From positions 372,001 through 436,000 of the forward strand of contig OW569380.1 of the NCBI GenBank assembly GCA_937625935.1: DNA of 64,000 nucleotides. Direction: 5' to 3'. Origin of the DNA: Tetramitus jugosus (Eukaryota; Heterolobosea; Eutetramitea; Acrasida; Vahlkampfiidae). Under the pieces are notes generated by a model. The model worked only from the letters and a program-made list of their open reading frames with translations, was not told the DNA's origin and did not search any database. Shown here piece by piece: positions 54,078-63,806 of this stretch (position 1 is the first letter of the stretch; every line of letters begins with the position of its first letter). Made by a program: the position numbers and the translations under genes.

Positions 54078-54227
54078 ATGGCCGCCACCGTCGAGAAGAA
54101 GTCCAACCCACACACCCAAAAGAAGCCAAGAGCAAGAGTCTTCCCAAGCAAGACCTACACCAAGAGATGGAACAAGCGTAACCAACCAAGACCAACCAAG
54201 AAGTACGTCAGAAACGCAAAGGTTTAA
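54078..54227 (+). CDS. 49-residue highly basic protein, ribosomal-protein-like
   Basis: ATG 54078 to TAA 54227 encodes 49 residues with about 18 Lys/Arg and no acidic residue beyond one Glu. Codon use is extreme and unlike neighbours: every Lys is AAG, every Asn AAC, every Thr ACC, every Pro CCA. Such bias marks very highly expressed genes. The leader is A-rich (AAACAAAACAAACAAAAAATT). The core SKTYTKRWNKRNQPRP weakly recalls eL39 (KTF...KR...QNRPIP), but the conserved end of eL39 is absent, so I leave it unnamed. It may be a divergent small ribosomal protein or another abundant RNA-binding peptide. Confidence 0.7.
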   Translation: MAATVEKKSNPHTQKKPRARVFPSKTYTKRWNKRNQPRPTKKYVRNAKV

Positions 54228-54541
54228 ATTTCTCATCACAAGAAAATAAATTTTCATAACTTGAACCACACTTGTCATTGTTGTTCATTTGCATTTGAAT
54301 GATAATGGTTGTTCTTCGTATGTTGCAGACAAAAGGAATTGCAGGTAAACGAAAGGGTTGTGTTTCGTTCATTTATTTGTTATTGGGAGACTGAAAGAGG
54401 CCTTTCTTGGCCACATTCATGTTATAAGTTAGGGTAGGGGCCTTCAAAAGCCAAACCGCACGCGATCTTCATGTCTCTGTCTATTGATCATTTGTACAAG
54501 TAGGTGACGCAAACTCTGACGAGGATTGCACTGGACTCATC
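54228..54541. other. Intergenic, 314 bp
   Basis: Contains an AATAAA shortly after the basic protein's stop (about 54245) and the 3' end of the convergent glycosyltransferase. A downstream exon for the basic protein was sought, and none convincing was found. Confidence 0.6.
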
Positions 54542-57097
54542 TTACCTCACAGTAACCGAATTGTTCTTCGATCTCGATGTGGCAGCGGTCAAGTGAGTCA
54601 CGACATTGCTTTGTGTTTGGAAGATACTCTTTTCTCCTGCATTGTTGCTTGTGGAGACGCTCAATGGAGATAGTGGATCAACACTTGAGTCACTCAGTCC
54701 GTGGATATACTCATCCTCGCTGCAGCTATTGCTGACGCTGAGAGAGCTACTGCTATCACTTCTGCCATGACAAGTTCCTTCGTGAACATCGGCAACGTCA
54801 ACAGAGAGCTTTGGTGCATTCTTCTTTTTTCTGGCAGCGGCAACATTGTTGACATCAATGACATAGTCTTCAGAGATGATTGATTCGCTGGCTGCAGCTG
54901 TAGCAATTGACAAAGAGTTATGGTTTCCAGAGATTCTTCTGCTCTTGCGTACAGTGGTAGCATTCTTCTTCTTTCTGTAAATGTGTGGTGCTTCAGGCTT
55001 GATGGATCGCTCAAAGAAGAATTTTTCTTCAAAGAGAATTCTATAAGCAGCGATATAGGTTGGGATCAAATTGAATAGTAGAGTTCCTGGGAAACTGAAT
55101 ATCCACCACTCCAAAAAGTGTACAATCCAATAGTACTTGTGCTGATACTCTCGACCATTGACAAGGGTAATCAATTGACCATTGAGATACGTGTTGAGCA
55201 AAATGACAACGAATAGACAAACATTTGCCAAATTGTACAATGGCAACCAAATATGATTCACTCTGTAAATATCATCAGTAATTTCAGCGTTCGAGTACAA
55301 CCAGGAATAGTATTGAGAGAAGATGAATGAGAATACGAGCATAGTCAATTGAGTTCCACCAATGAACTGCACACTTGTCACATTCCAAAACAGCTTAAAG
55401 ATACGCGTCCAGTTGACTGGAATTTGAATGCTTTGTGGGTCTTCTTCGTACTCTTCAGCGCTTCCTTCAGTGCATCTGCTTTCAAACTTGTGGAATCTGC
55501 GTCTAACATAGTCAGGAATACTGCTTCCATTCTTCCATGTCAAAAACATTCTCTTTAAAATGTAAGTAATTTCAGTGAGTGCCAAAGAGTGTCTCTTTCC
55601 TTGAATATATCTTTCATAGAGACTCTCATAGTATGTTTCACCTTGAGTAGAGTAGCAAGAGACTGGGAAAGGCAAGCTGCGTACCTTTGCTTTTCCTCCA
55701 GTGTTGAAGAATGTTCTTACAGTGCAATGCCAGTCTTCAGTGATATACTTTGGACACCAACCATTGTTTGCAGTCAAAAAGTTGTGACTCATACTGTAGG
55801 TACTGAATGAAATCTTTTCATAATTCTTATCGTTCAAAGCAGCAATCTCATGCATTGTAATCACAAAGCTAATCATTCTACTCATTGCAGGAATCTCATT
55901 AAAGTTTCTGTAGCAAACCATAGGTGATTGCCAAATGCTAGTATTGTTGGTTCCCTTCATATGACTGCTCAAGTAAGCATAAGTCAAGGAATCAAAATGA
56001 CTCTCGTGATAAATGGAATCAGCGTCCTGTACAGTGACAACGGCAAAGTTAGGGTCCAATTCAGCAACACTTCTCTGTTCAATGTACTCCTTGATACCAT
56101 TGTGCCAAGCAAAATTGCTGTTGCTTCCCTTACCAGGTGACTCATCAGGCATACCAGAAGGATGAACCGTGTAAAGCATGTCCTTGAATTGAAGAATGTA
56201 ATCATTGACTAGTCTCTTGGCTTTTTGTTCTACATTTTGTTCTCTTGCTTCCATTGCCAAAACAGGAATGATTTGTCTACGAGCCATGGATTGTTGAGCC
56301 AAAGAGTTGAGTGATTGTCTCAAGATGCTCTCACGCTCATTAAAGTTTGGAATAATCACAAAGTGTGTCACCTTGTTCCACACATCATCTTCTCTGCTCA
56401 ATTGAGTTTGTCTGTTTGGTCTCATTCTCTTGAATCGACTGGCACTTGATTGTGGATACTGAGAGTCCTCATCTGAAGAAGAACTAGTGCTAAACTCGTT
56501 GCTTGCATTGGCAGAATTGTTGCCACCATAGGAGACAGAAGACTTGGACTTGGATTGCATGACCATTCTCTGTTTCGTCAAATACTTTTGATAAAAGTCA
56601 ACAAAACGAGAGCGCTTGGCTCTCTTGATACCAGCCATTCCAAAGTAAAAATTATGACTCAGCAGATACACATTGTAAGCCAAGTAACCCAATGTAAAAA
56701 TGAAGAAGAGTGATGGTGCATAAAAACCAGACCAAATCATGAAAATAGGAGCCATAATCAATGAGAGCATGGGTAATGATCGAAGTAAATAATCAGTGAT
56801 ACGACGAGATAATGTATGTCTCTTTGCAACCTTGTCAGCAATAATCATTTCTTCATACTCTTGACAGTCAGTGCTATCATTCATGATTGATGAAGAAGAG
56901 TTTGTTGCTATTGTTGTTAGTTGTAGTGGAGTGTTAGTTTCACTTGTTTCTTCCATTGTTTGATGTCTGTTGTTGAGTTGTTGAGACTGTTGGTGATGAT
57001 ATTGATGATGATTTTCGTACAATTCAACCACAGTAGAATAGGTGACTGGTGTTCTTGGTGTTGGTGCTGTTGGAACGGATAGTGGCGAATCTTCCAT
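54542..57097 (-). CDS. Membrane glycosyltransferase, GT2 type
   Basis: An 851-residue protein with two N-terminal membrane helices (about 108-155) and three to four C-terminal ones (about 590-720). The catalytic domain between them has a GT2-like layout: nucleotide-sugar region (FVIIPNFNERESILRQSL), VTVQDADS (DxD-type metal site), and TEDWHC with the general-base Asp after the acceptor-binding region. The usual QxxRW motif appears as QGKRH. Family GT2 includes chitin, cellulose and hyaluronan synthases and single-sugar transferases; the product here cannot be told. N- and C-terminal tails are Ser/Asn-rich and cytosolic. Possibly involved in surface or cyst-wall glycans. Confidence 0.8.
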   Translation of the reverse strand: MEDSPLSVPTAPTPRTPVTYSTVVELYENHHQYHHQQSQQLNNRHQTMEETSETNTPLQLTTIATNSSSSIMNDSTDCQEYEEMIIADKVAKRHTLSRRITDYLLRSLPMLSLIMAPIFMIWSGFYAPSLFFIFTLGYLAYNVYLLSHNFYFGMAGIKRAKRSRFVDFYQKYLTKQRMVMQSKSKSSVSYGGNNSANASNEFSTSSSSDEDSQYPQSSASRFKRMRPNRQTQLSREDDVWNKVTHFVIIPNFNERESILRQSLNSLAQQSMARRQIIPVLAMEAREQNVEQKAKRLVNDYILQFKDMLYTVHPSGMPDESPGKGSNSNFAWHNGIKEYIEQRSVAELDPNFAVVTVQDADSIYHESHFDSLTYAYLSSHMKGTNNTSIWQSPMVCYRNFNEIPAMSRMISFVITMHEIAALNDKNYEKISFSTYSMSHNFLTANNGWCPKYITEDWHCTVRTFFNTGGKAKVRSLPFPVSCYSTQGETYYESLYERYIQGKRHSLALTEITYILKRMFLTWKNGSSIPDYVRRRFHKFESRCTEGSAEEYEEDPQSIQIPVNWTRIFKLFWNVTSVQFIGGTQLTMLVFSFIFSQYYSWLYSNAEITDDIYRVNHIWLPLYNLANVCLFVVILLNTYLNGQLITLVNGREYQHKYYWIVHFLEWWIFSFPGTLLFNLIPTYIAAYRILFEEKFFFERSIKPEAPHIYRKKKNATTVRKSRRISGNHNSLSIATAAASESIISEDYVIDVNNVAAARKKKNAPKLSVDVADVHEGTCHGRSDSSSSLSVSNSCSEDEYIHGLSDSSVDPLSPLSVSTSNNAGEKSIFQTQSNVVTHLTAATSRSKNNSVTVR

Positions 57098-57734
57098 GAG
57101 GAATAATATTGTTGTTGTTGCTGTTTAGCTGTGTGTGGAGCGCACAAAAATGGTTGTCGAATCGTTTGCGTCAGAGCTCTGAGAAAATGAGAGATTGTTG
57201 CTCGTTGTTGTTGAGTGATGATGCCTACTATCCGAGTTGTTATTGGTGTTGGGAACCGGACTCTGAATAGACGCGAGAAGCTTGTGAGTGTTTTATCTTT
57301 AATAATATCGAGTGAAGAGGATCAACAGCAAAAGAGAGGGTTCTGCATGAGAGATGGAAGCGAGCGAGGGAAAATCGTACAGAAAATAAAGAGCCTATAA
57401 GATTTTCGGAGACCATTTCGAATTCCCCACACAGTATCCGTTGAGATTTGGAGGGAAATTGCCCGGGCTTACAAAATTCCACATGAAAGATTGATGACGT
57501 GCCTTACAAGTCAGGTCAGATGTCAAATAAAACGCCAAAGTCCCTCAACAGAAAAATTTCGGACAAAGCGTTCGCCTAAACACTGGCGTCGAACAATTTT
57601 GGAGAATCCGACGAGGATGCCAATGAAGATTCAACGCACACAGGCGGGAATAATTATATCGGAGAAAACCTCTGAGCGCCAACATGTCAAAAACTTGTGA
57701 TTACCACAAACTTTGAGACCATACGTATACGAAT
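57098..57734. other. Divergent promoter region, 637 bp
   Basis: Lies between the starts of the glycosyltransferase (minus) and gamma-glutamyl hydrolase (plus). AACGCCAAAG near 57529 is a partial TTTGGCG match on the minus strand. The short frames at 57215 and 57491 have no recognisable product. Confidence 0.6.
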
Positions 57735-58715
57735 ATGAGAGTTTCATTCTTCCTGATTGTCCTATTCTCCATTGTGGTATCATTATTCATCTGTTCTTCA
57801 AGTTCAGCTGCCGCCCCAATCAACAACAGACCTGTGATTGGAATTCTGGCCCAACCTGTTCACGAGAGCAGTCCAACCACCAATTCCTACATTGCTGCCA
57901 GCTATGTAAAGTTTATTGAAGGTGCAGGTGCTAGAGTCGTCCCTATTCCTTTTGATTTGCCAAAGAAGGACTTGGAGTCATTGGCTCTTCAGCTCAATGG
58001 TGTCTTGTTCCCAGGTGGTGGTGTCGATTTGAATCAATCTCCCTACCAGAGAGTCATGGAATTCTTCTTGAATTATTCCATGTCAAGCGGTGTCTATTTC
58101 CCCGTTTGGGCCACTTGTCTGGGTTTTGAAGGAGTCGCGATTGCTGTGGCTGGACAGTACAGTATTTTGCACTCTGGATTCAATAGTTGGAACGTTAGTA
58201 TGCCACTAGAGTTTTATCCAAATGCGGATACTGTCAGAAGAGAGAGTCGATTGTTTGGTAAGACTTCGATGCCATCTGAAGAAATGTTCCAATCATTCCA
58301 AAGAGAAGCTCTCACATTGAATAATCACCATGCTGGTGTTCGTGTTTCTGACTGGTTGGCCAATCAAAACTTGCAAAAAGTGTTCAGAGTCTTGTCCATC
58401 AACAAGGACAGAGCTGGTCAATCTTTTGTTTCTACCATTGAAGCATACAATTATCCAATTTATGCGAGTCAATGGCATCCAGAAAAGGTCAGTTACGAGT
58501 GGTGGAGTGAAGAGGATATTAACCATTCCTATACTTCACTATTGGCCAACCAACACATGGCCAACTTTTTTGTGAATGAGTGCAGAAGAAACAGCAATCA
58601 ATTCAGCAACAACAATGATTTGGTGAATCGCTGGTTGATTTACAATTATCCTCCTACCTATACATTCAATGAGGAGCCTGACTTTGTTCAAATGTACTAC
58701 TTCCCAAAGAACTAA
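57735..58715 (+). CDS. GGH: Gamma-glutamyl hydrolase (folate polyglutamate hydrolase, peptidase C26)
   Basis: A 326-residue lysosomal or secreted enzyme that trims gamma-linked glutamates from folyl- and antifolyl-polyglutamates. A signal peptide (residues 1-26) precedes NRPVIGILAQP, the family's opening strand. The class I glutamine-amidotransferase-like fold shows LNGVLFPGGGVD, the nucleophile Cys128 in WATCLGFEG, and the catalytic His248 in SQWHPEK. Length fits animal and plant GGH (about 318). All catalytic residues visible to me are present. Confidence 0.93.
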   Translation: MRVSFFLIVLFSIVVSLFICSSSSAAAPINNRPVIGILAQPVHESSPTTNSYIAASYVKFIEGAGARVVPIPFDLPKKDLESLALQLNGVLFPGGGVDLNQSPYQRVMEFFLNYSMSSGVYFPVWATCLGFEGVAIAVAGQYSILHSGFNSWNVSMPLEFYPNADTVRRESRLFGKTSMPSEEMFQSFQREALTLNNHHAGVRVSDWLANQNLQKVFRVLSINKDRAGQSFVSTIEAYNYPIYASQWHPEKVSYEWWSEEDINHSYTSLLANQHMANFFVNECRRNSNQFSNNNDLVNRWLIYNYPPTYTFNEEPDFVQMYYFPKN

Positions 58716-58871
58716 TCTGTAGATGACGACGTTCAATAAACTCCGCAGATGCTGACAGCACGCACCAACTACCATTTTGAGACCGGAAGGGGCCCTAGAG
58801 GGAAAAACGGATTTTTCTTACAAAGACCTTTGACCTAACCTCAATTTCACAATTCAAAGAAATCTAGGAAA

Positions 58872-60794
58872 ATGAGACCGAATCGATACCACTGTGCTAA
58901 AACCTTTCTCTTCATCTATGCACTATTGCTGGTGCTTCTTGTGAGGAACGGCAACTCGATCAAGAACAAGTACTTGAGAACCAATGATCTCAGGTGTCAT
59001 CTCATCCCTCAAAATACAACTGGTTCACTCATGGACTCCTCGATCGATGATTCGATTCTTGTAGAGTTTCTCAGTGTGAGAAACTTCCAATCGTACTCTT
59101 ACTTTAAAGTAGGTCTGATCGATTGGACAAGAGATAACATTTCTATGGTGGTAGAGTTTCGTGACACTTCCTTGCTTGAGCCTAACGACTCTGTGCCTTT
59201 TAGTTTCACAATGTTTGAACAGAATGGAACCCTCTACTTTCAGTATATGAACGATAGTGTTGTAACGACACGTCCTTTTTTGGATAATGACGAGTGGGTT
59301 GAGGGTGGTGAACACGGAGTCCCAGTGTACATCAATTTCGACACAAGTGGTGTTTATGGTAGACCGTTCATACTCACCGTGCAGACCAGATTAAAGTCGA
59401 GCTATCGATTAAACAGAATCACCATCGAGGAGCAAGGGACATGGTCACATGATGTTCCAGTCGAATCATCCCTTTGTTCAGATTATCTCAAGGTCAAGAA
59501 AATGAATTTACAGATAACTGGCTTCTCTCTGGCTAGTTGCAGCTTTAATGTATTTATCAGTATCTTGAATGCGATTGGTATTATTCTACTTTGTAGAAAT
59601 TATCTGATCAAGAAGAGACTCATTACAATTGTCCCTTGTTGCCTAGCATTCCTCCTGTTTGATGTCTGTCTGCTCATTTTTTATCCAATACTTATTTATT
59701 ACCACCAAAGGATGATATATCTTACGGATAAGATGCCATTGACGCCTGCACTTGGAGCAATTAGAGCATGGTTGATCCTTGTGGCTATGACATGTTATGT
59801 CGCCTACTCTATTCGATACTTCCATATGAGAAACTTTTATAGGATCATGTCACTTTCCACAACTGATGTATCAAGAAAGCAATTAGCAGTTCATAGGAGG
59901 ATTGCAAGTAGTTCTACTTATGTGACCTTTGTCACAATGATGGCTTTGCTCATTGCGTTATTTGTTGGTATCTTCGCCGGTTTTTTTCCATTCTCAACAT
60001 TGGCTGTGAATGTTATCGCCATTGTTGCTGCTGCCCTTGGTGCTTTGTGTGGTTTTGTTGCTCTCGTGGTTGACTTTGCATTAAATTGGAGCAAAACTCG
60101 AAAAGATGGTATTCTCAATTATTTCAGTATGGATCCACTGAGAATTAGATTGGAGATGTTCTTCATTATTCCAGCAACAGTTGTGGGTGTCACATACGGT
60201 ATACTGCTCATTACCTCTCCAATCAACATTGAGAGTCGAAGTTATGCTGGATTGTCAGCTCATATTGCTTTTCAGGAGATATTCTACGCATTATTGGGCA
60301 TTTCTGTGAGGTTGGTTCTGTCAGGAGGCTTGGTTTGCATATTAGTATTCTTGAAGTCTTTGAAACCTTCTCCATTTTCGGATACGATATCGGATGAGGG
60401 AGTGAACAATCTACTTCGCGATGCAGACGTGTACAAAATGATGTACAGGTATTGCAAACAAGAGTTTTCATTGGAGAACATCCTGCTGTGGACTCACCTC
60501 AACAACTTGTCCAAATCAATCCAGATCTCAACAGAAGAATTACAAGATCTTTTCGAGTCGTACATTAAGCCAAAAGCGATATATGAAGTGAATTTACCTG
60601 CCAAGACAATCAAGGAGTTTAAGGCTCTGGTTGAAAGAGCAGGTGAAGATGGTGTTCGCTTTGAGGAAGTGAATGTTCTCCTTGCAGGACAGTTGACTCA
60701 GAATCTATCAGATACATTCACAAGATTTTCAGACTCGGAAGCTTTCAAAACATGGAAAGAGAGCAAAACAGCTTCTGAACGCTTCAAGTTATAA
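58872..60794 (+). CDS. Seven-transmembrane receptor with C-terminal RGS domain
   Basis: A 640-residue protein: signal peptide (about 1-29), an extracellular beta-rich domain to about 200, about seven hydrophobic helices (about 215-495), and a C-terminal RGS domain (about 510-630) with the diagnostic YRYCKQEFSLENILLW start (compare the RGS pattern of an acidic and aromatic residue followed by SxENILFW). RGS domains speed GTP hydrolysis by G-alpha subunits. The same 7TM-RGS order is known in plant RGS1 and in some protists. This gene implies heterotrimeric G-protein signalling with receptor-coupled inactivation. Ligand unknown. It ends 36 bp from the convergent acid phosphatase. Confidence 0.85.
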   Translation: MRPNRYHCAKTFLFIYALLLVLLVRNGNSIKNKYLRTNDLRCHLIPQNTTGSLMDSSIDDSILVEFLSVRNFQSYSYFKVGLIDWTRDNISMVVEFRDTSLLEPNDSVPFSFTMFEQNGTLYFQYMNDSVVTTRPFLDNDEWVEGGEHGVPVYINFDTSGVYGRPFILTVQTRLKSSYRLNRITIEEQGTWSHDVPVESSLCSDYLKVKKMNLQITGFSLASCSFNVFISILNAIGIILLCRNYLIKKRLITIVPCCLAFLLFDVCLLIFYPILIYYHQRMIYLTDKMPLTPALGAIRAWLILVAMTCYVAYSIRYFHMRNFYRIMSLSTTDVSRKQLAVHRRIASSSTYVTFVTMMALLIALFVGIFAGFFPFSTLAVNVIAIVAAALGALCGFVALVVDFALNWSKTRKDGILNYFSMDPLRIRLEMFFIIPATVVGVTYGILLITSPINIESRSYAGLSAHIAFQEIFYALLGISVRLVLSGGLVCILVFLKSLKPSPFSDTISDEGVNNLLRDADVYKMMYRYCKQEFSLENILLWTHLNNLSKSIQISTEELQDLFESYIKPKAIYEVNLPAKTIKEFKALVERAGEDGVRFEEVNVLLAGQLTQNLSDTFTRFSDSEAFKTWKESKTASERFKL

Positions 60795-60830
60795 CTTGCT
60801 AGCAATGAATGATAGATATTACGTGTATTT

Positions 60831-62216
60831 TTATGAAATCAGTGGCTCCATTGAATCCTGGTTGATTGGAAGAACACCCTTTCCTCTGGAACTGAAGAAG
60901 GTTGACAGGATCAATATCACAACTACTCCAAATAAAGCAATACTCACAAGTGGTAACACCACGGTCATCACTCGATTCTTGGATCTTGCTTTGGTCAAAA
61001 TGGTTGAAACACATACACCTGCAGCATCGTTTCCGCACTTGTGACACCAGTTGCTTGGGCTGACGCGACTGTATTCATCAATGTATCTGATAAATTGATC
61101 CCATTCACACTGATCAGAGGTGCAGTAGTGAGGTAGCTGATAGGATGTGAACTGACCATTGTATCCCAGGCGAACAATTAGTTTCACACTGTATTGCTTT
61201 TGATCATTTCTGTGCAATTCAAAGATGATCTGAGATCCATATGGAGGAATGTTTTGCAACTCTGGATGTGCAGCAGCAATATTCAATGTAGCCATAACAC
61301 TTTGCAAAGTGGTGTCATGAGCACTAAAGTGAGTGTACTTTGGAAGAATATCACCCTTGCTCTGAATAGCAGTCTCCATCGAGTTGGCAATTAGATTCAT
61401 GAGAGGACCAGCACCCAAATTACCTTGGATATCTCTGCTGAAGAACATGTACTGACTGTACATACCCAACTGATCAATCTTTTCCCAATTGTCGATCACT
61501 GGTTTCATTGTCAACAAATTGTGAACCTTCAAAGTGTTCAACAAGTCGTACGTATAGTAAAAATTGGACAACTCTGTGATTGGAATACCAGTCCAATTAT
61601 AAATGTCTTGAATCAATGGACCGTAATCCTTCTCAATAGCCGCAAATGCTTTACTCTTCTTGTAAGCATTTTGTGTCGACTTGATCTTAGGGCACTTTTC
61701 ATAAGCTCTCAGAGTAATATCTTGAACTTGCTCAACAGTGTGAACAGGAACCATAGTAATATCATTGGACAAGGAAGGCTCATTGGTAATGTCGTCAATC
61801 AATCCAGTGCCATTCGGAAACAATCCCTGGCATGCACTGTTCAATGAAATGATGGTTCGATCGACACTTGTTGCATGAAGCTTGAACATGTCGGAATCAA
61901 AATACTTGTTTACAATACCGGAGATATAACTGTTGGAGGAAGGAATGAGATACCGTTGTCGAAGGGTGGCACCCATCTCTTGACATTGGGCAATACCAAG
62001 GCCTGTGAGCTGTCCTGGAGACAATCCAAATTTCTTCTTCCAATCGACAACATTGTTGGGCACTGAAGCTCTGCTAATAGGTGTTCTGTCGCAATGACGA
62101 GAAATGACATAGACTTGCACAATTTCACATTGCACAACAAGAGCAAATGTGATGAGAAGAACGACAGCAACAACAAGAGGCAACGATAGCCTGGTAGTTG
62201 TGGTGAAGAGTGACAT
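60831..62216 (-). CDS. Histidine acid phosphatase, membrane-anchored lysosomal type
   Basis: A 461-residue member of the histidine acid phosphatase family. Signal peptide (about 9-29), then the active site RHCDRTP (residues 40-46; nucleophile H41) and the distal HD motif (H300-D301, SAHDTT). A C-terminal membrane helix (about 423-446) and short tail match the lysosomal acid phosphatase layout (ACP2-type), which is targeted to lysosomes and cleaved. The third residue of the usual RHGxRxP motif is Cys instead of Gly. Several Cys residues suggest disulfides in the lumenal domain. Likely hydrolyses phosphate monoesters in food vacuoles. Confidence 0.9.
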   Translation of the reverse strand: MSLFTTTTRLSLPLVVAVVLLITFALVVQCEIVQVYVISRHCDRTPISRASVPNNVVDWKKKFGLSPGQLTGLGIAQCQEMGATLRQRYLIPSSNSYISGIVNKYFDSDMFKLHATSVDRTIISLNSACQGLFPNGTGLIDDITNEPSLSNDITMVPVHTVEQVQDITLRAYEKCPKIKSTQNAYKKSKAFAAIEKDYGPLIQDIYNWTGIPITELSNFYYTYDLLNTLKVHNLLTMKPVIDNWEKIDQLGMYSQYMFFSRDIQGNLGAGPLMNLIANSMETAIQSKGDILPKYTHFSAHDTTLQSVMATLNIAAAHPELQNIPPYGSQIIFELHRNDQKQYSVKLIVRLGYNGQFTSYQLPHYCTSDQCEWDQFIRYIDEYSRVSPSNWCHKCGNDAAGVCVSTILTKARSKNRVMTVVLPLVSIALFGVVVILILSTFFSSRGKGVLPINQDSMEPLIS

Positions 62217-62482
62217 GTTTTTTGTGAAATATTTCCCTCTGGAATTATCCGACCATGACGGAAAAACTGTCGAATTCGGATTTAAATTCCTGGAAGAGAT
62301 AAGTCATTGATTTCAAGATGTAAAACATGTGTTATTGTAAGGACTTGTCGTGCAGGAAAATTATTAAACACCACAATTTGCACAAATTTTGGGCGTTTCT
62401 TCAACTACAAAACAAAACCCAAACAATTGGTAATCAACCAACAACATTTCTGAAGAAAAAAAGTGAATTTTTGACCAACCGA

Positions 62483-63574
62483 ATGAGAAACTTGCCAGTG
62501 AACACCCTGAAAGCATTAGGTCCTGATCTTTCTCGTCATATTCTCGACTTCTTTCCTCTCTTGCGGCATGATTCCTTATACTTATCGTATCAGCTGATGT
62601 TCTCTGTGCTCTCAAGTCCAACAAGAAACCCCTCTCACCCTTGGTCGACTCAGAACTCAAATTCCAAGAACCAGTGCATTGGTTCCTCCCCGTTCTACTA
62701 TAGGCTACTCGGCCCGGAATTTCAACAACTGAGAACAGTAATTCATGTTTCCAAAGATACGCGCTTCTCTGATCTACAGGGCTACTTTGGGACCAAAACC
62801 AGTGTTCTGTCAGTTGCCTATGCTCGTGAAAATTACTCTGCTCCACACCCTTTAGTCGGCTTCATGTCAGGCATTTCTTCTGCTGATGCCTATGGAGTAC
62901 TACACTTCATCTACTTGGACTCAGAGGCTGAACCGAGGGAGTTTATCTGCACACGATTGAAATCATTGAAACCCTACAGAATGGCACATCTTCTTCGCTT
63001 TGCTCATATTGATCCCGTCGATGTAGCTCCAGTGTTAAATCTGTTGTCGGCGGGTGTCCTGGACATTAACCTTCTGATCACGGGCTACTCCTTTCCATTG
63101 CTCTTCTCCACCACGGTCAACTATCCACATATGATACTTGCGGATCTCTTTGGGAAGCTGTTAGACGAAATTCCTTGGCACCTGGAACCTTCTACATTTC
63201 CATCGGAAAGCTTAGCTGTATCGCTTTCCACAAACGAGAGACTCGATTCACTCGAAAGAGAACAGTATGAAGTCAAGGAGAAGATTCACAGAACCGTCAT
63301 ATTTCGGGTATCTGATCTTCGATGTTTGCTGAGCACCAACAGAGGGCTACTTTCGGCTGCAATGGATCTGATTCCCGTCGATGTAATATTGTCCTCACAC
63401 ACATTGACACAATTGATTTCGGAGTCAACTGATCATTTGTCTTCTGCAGTTGCCAAATCCCTGTTGGCCGGTTTGCCACCAAAACCAACCAAGGCATCTG
63501 ATCGAACACCAAGAAGAAAGAGGAAAGTGTCGCGCACTAGTGGTGAACCCAACAAGGTTCAAAGACTTTGCTGA
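62483..63574 (+). CDS. Hypothetical protein (363 aa), F-box-like start possible
   Basis: From ATG 62483 the protein is 363 residues; the frame extends upstream to 62327, but that part is compositionally unlike the rest. The first 40 residues (LKALGPDLSRHILDFFPLLRHDSLYLS) read like an F-box start (LP-x-hydrophobic-hydrophobic-x-I-hydrophobic), though the Pro and Trp positions are not convincing. The middle has short alternating hydrophobic stretches, and the end is basic (RTPRRKRKVSRTS), possibly nuclear. No family is recognised. Confidence 0.6.
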   Translation: MRNLPVNTLKALGPDLSRHILDFFPLLRHDSLYLSYQLMFSVLSSPTRNPSHPWSTQNSNSKNQCIGSSPFYYRLLGPEFQQLRTVIHVSKDTRFSDLQGYFGTKTSVLSVAYARENYSAPHPLVGFMSGISSADAYGVLHFIYLDSEAEPREFICTRLKSLKPYRMAHLLRFAHIDPVDVAPVLNLLSAGVLDINLLITGYSFPLLFSTTVNYPHMILADLFGKLLDEIPWHLEPSTFPSESLAVSLSTNERLDSLEREQYEVKEKIHRTVIFRVSDLRCLLSTNRGLLSAAMDLIPVDVILSSHTLTQLISESTDHLSSAVAKSLLAGLPPKPTKASDRTPRRKRKVSRTSGEPNKVQRLC

Positions 63575-63806
63575 CAAGAGTACACGATAAAGAGAATATT
63601 GCTCCTCTTGGTATGTGTTTTATTTTGGCAAGACTTACTGGGAAATGAAAATTGGTGGTGTGTCTGTTGGATCTAGATTTATTTCTCGACGCACCCGTTG
63701 TAATTAATTGTGACGTGAAGCTTTGACGAATGGGTGGACACTGACTGAAAATGTGGTTCAATCGCCTCTTTACCTACTAATTCATCTTACTACTTACGAT
63801 GAGCCC

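Noticed and set aside
54228-54420. Second exon completing an eL39-like protein after the 49-residue ORF
   Set aside because: A candidate acceptor near 54330 leads to a frame without the conserved eL39 end.
57491-57700. 69-residue plus-strand frame upstream of GGH
   Set aside because: Basic but without any motif; it sits in a divergent promoter.
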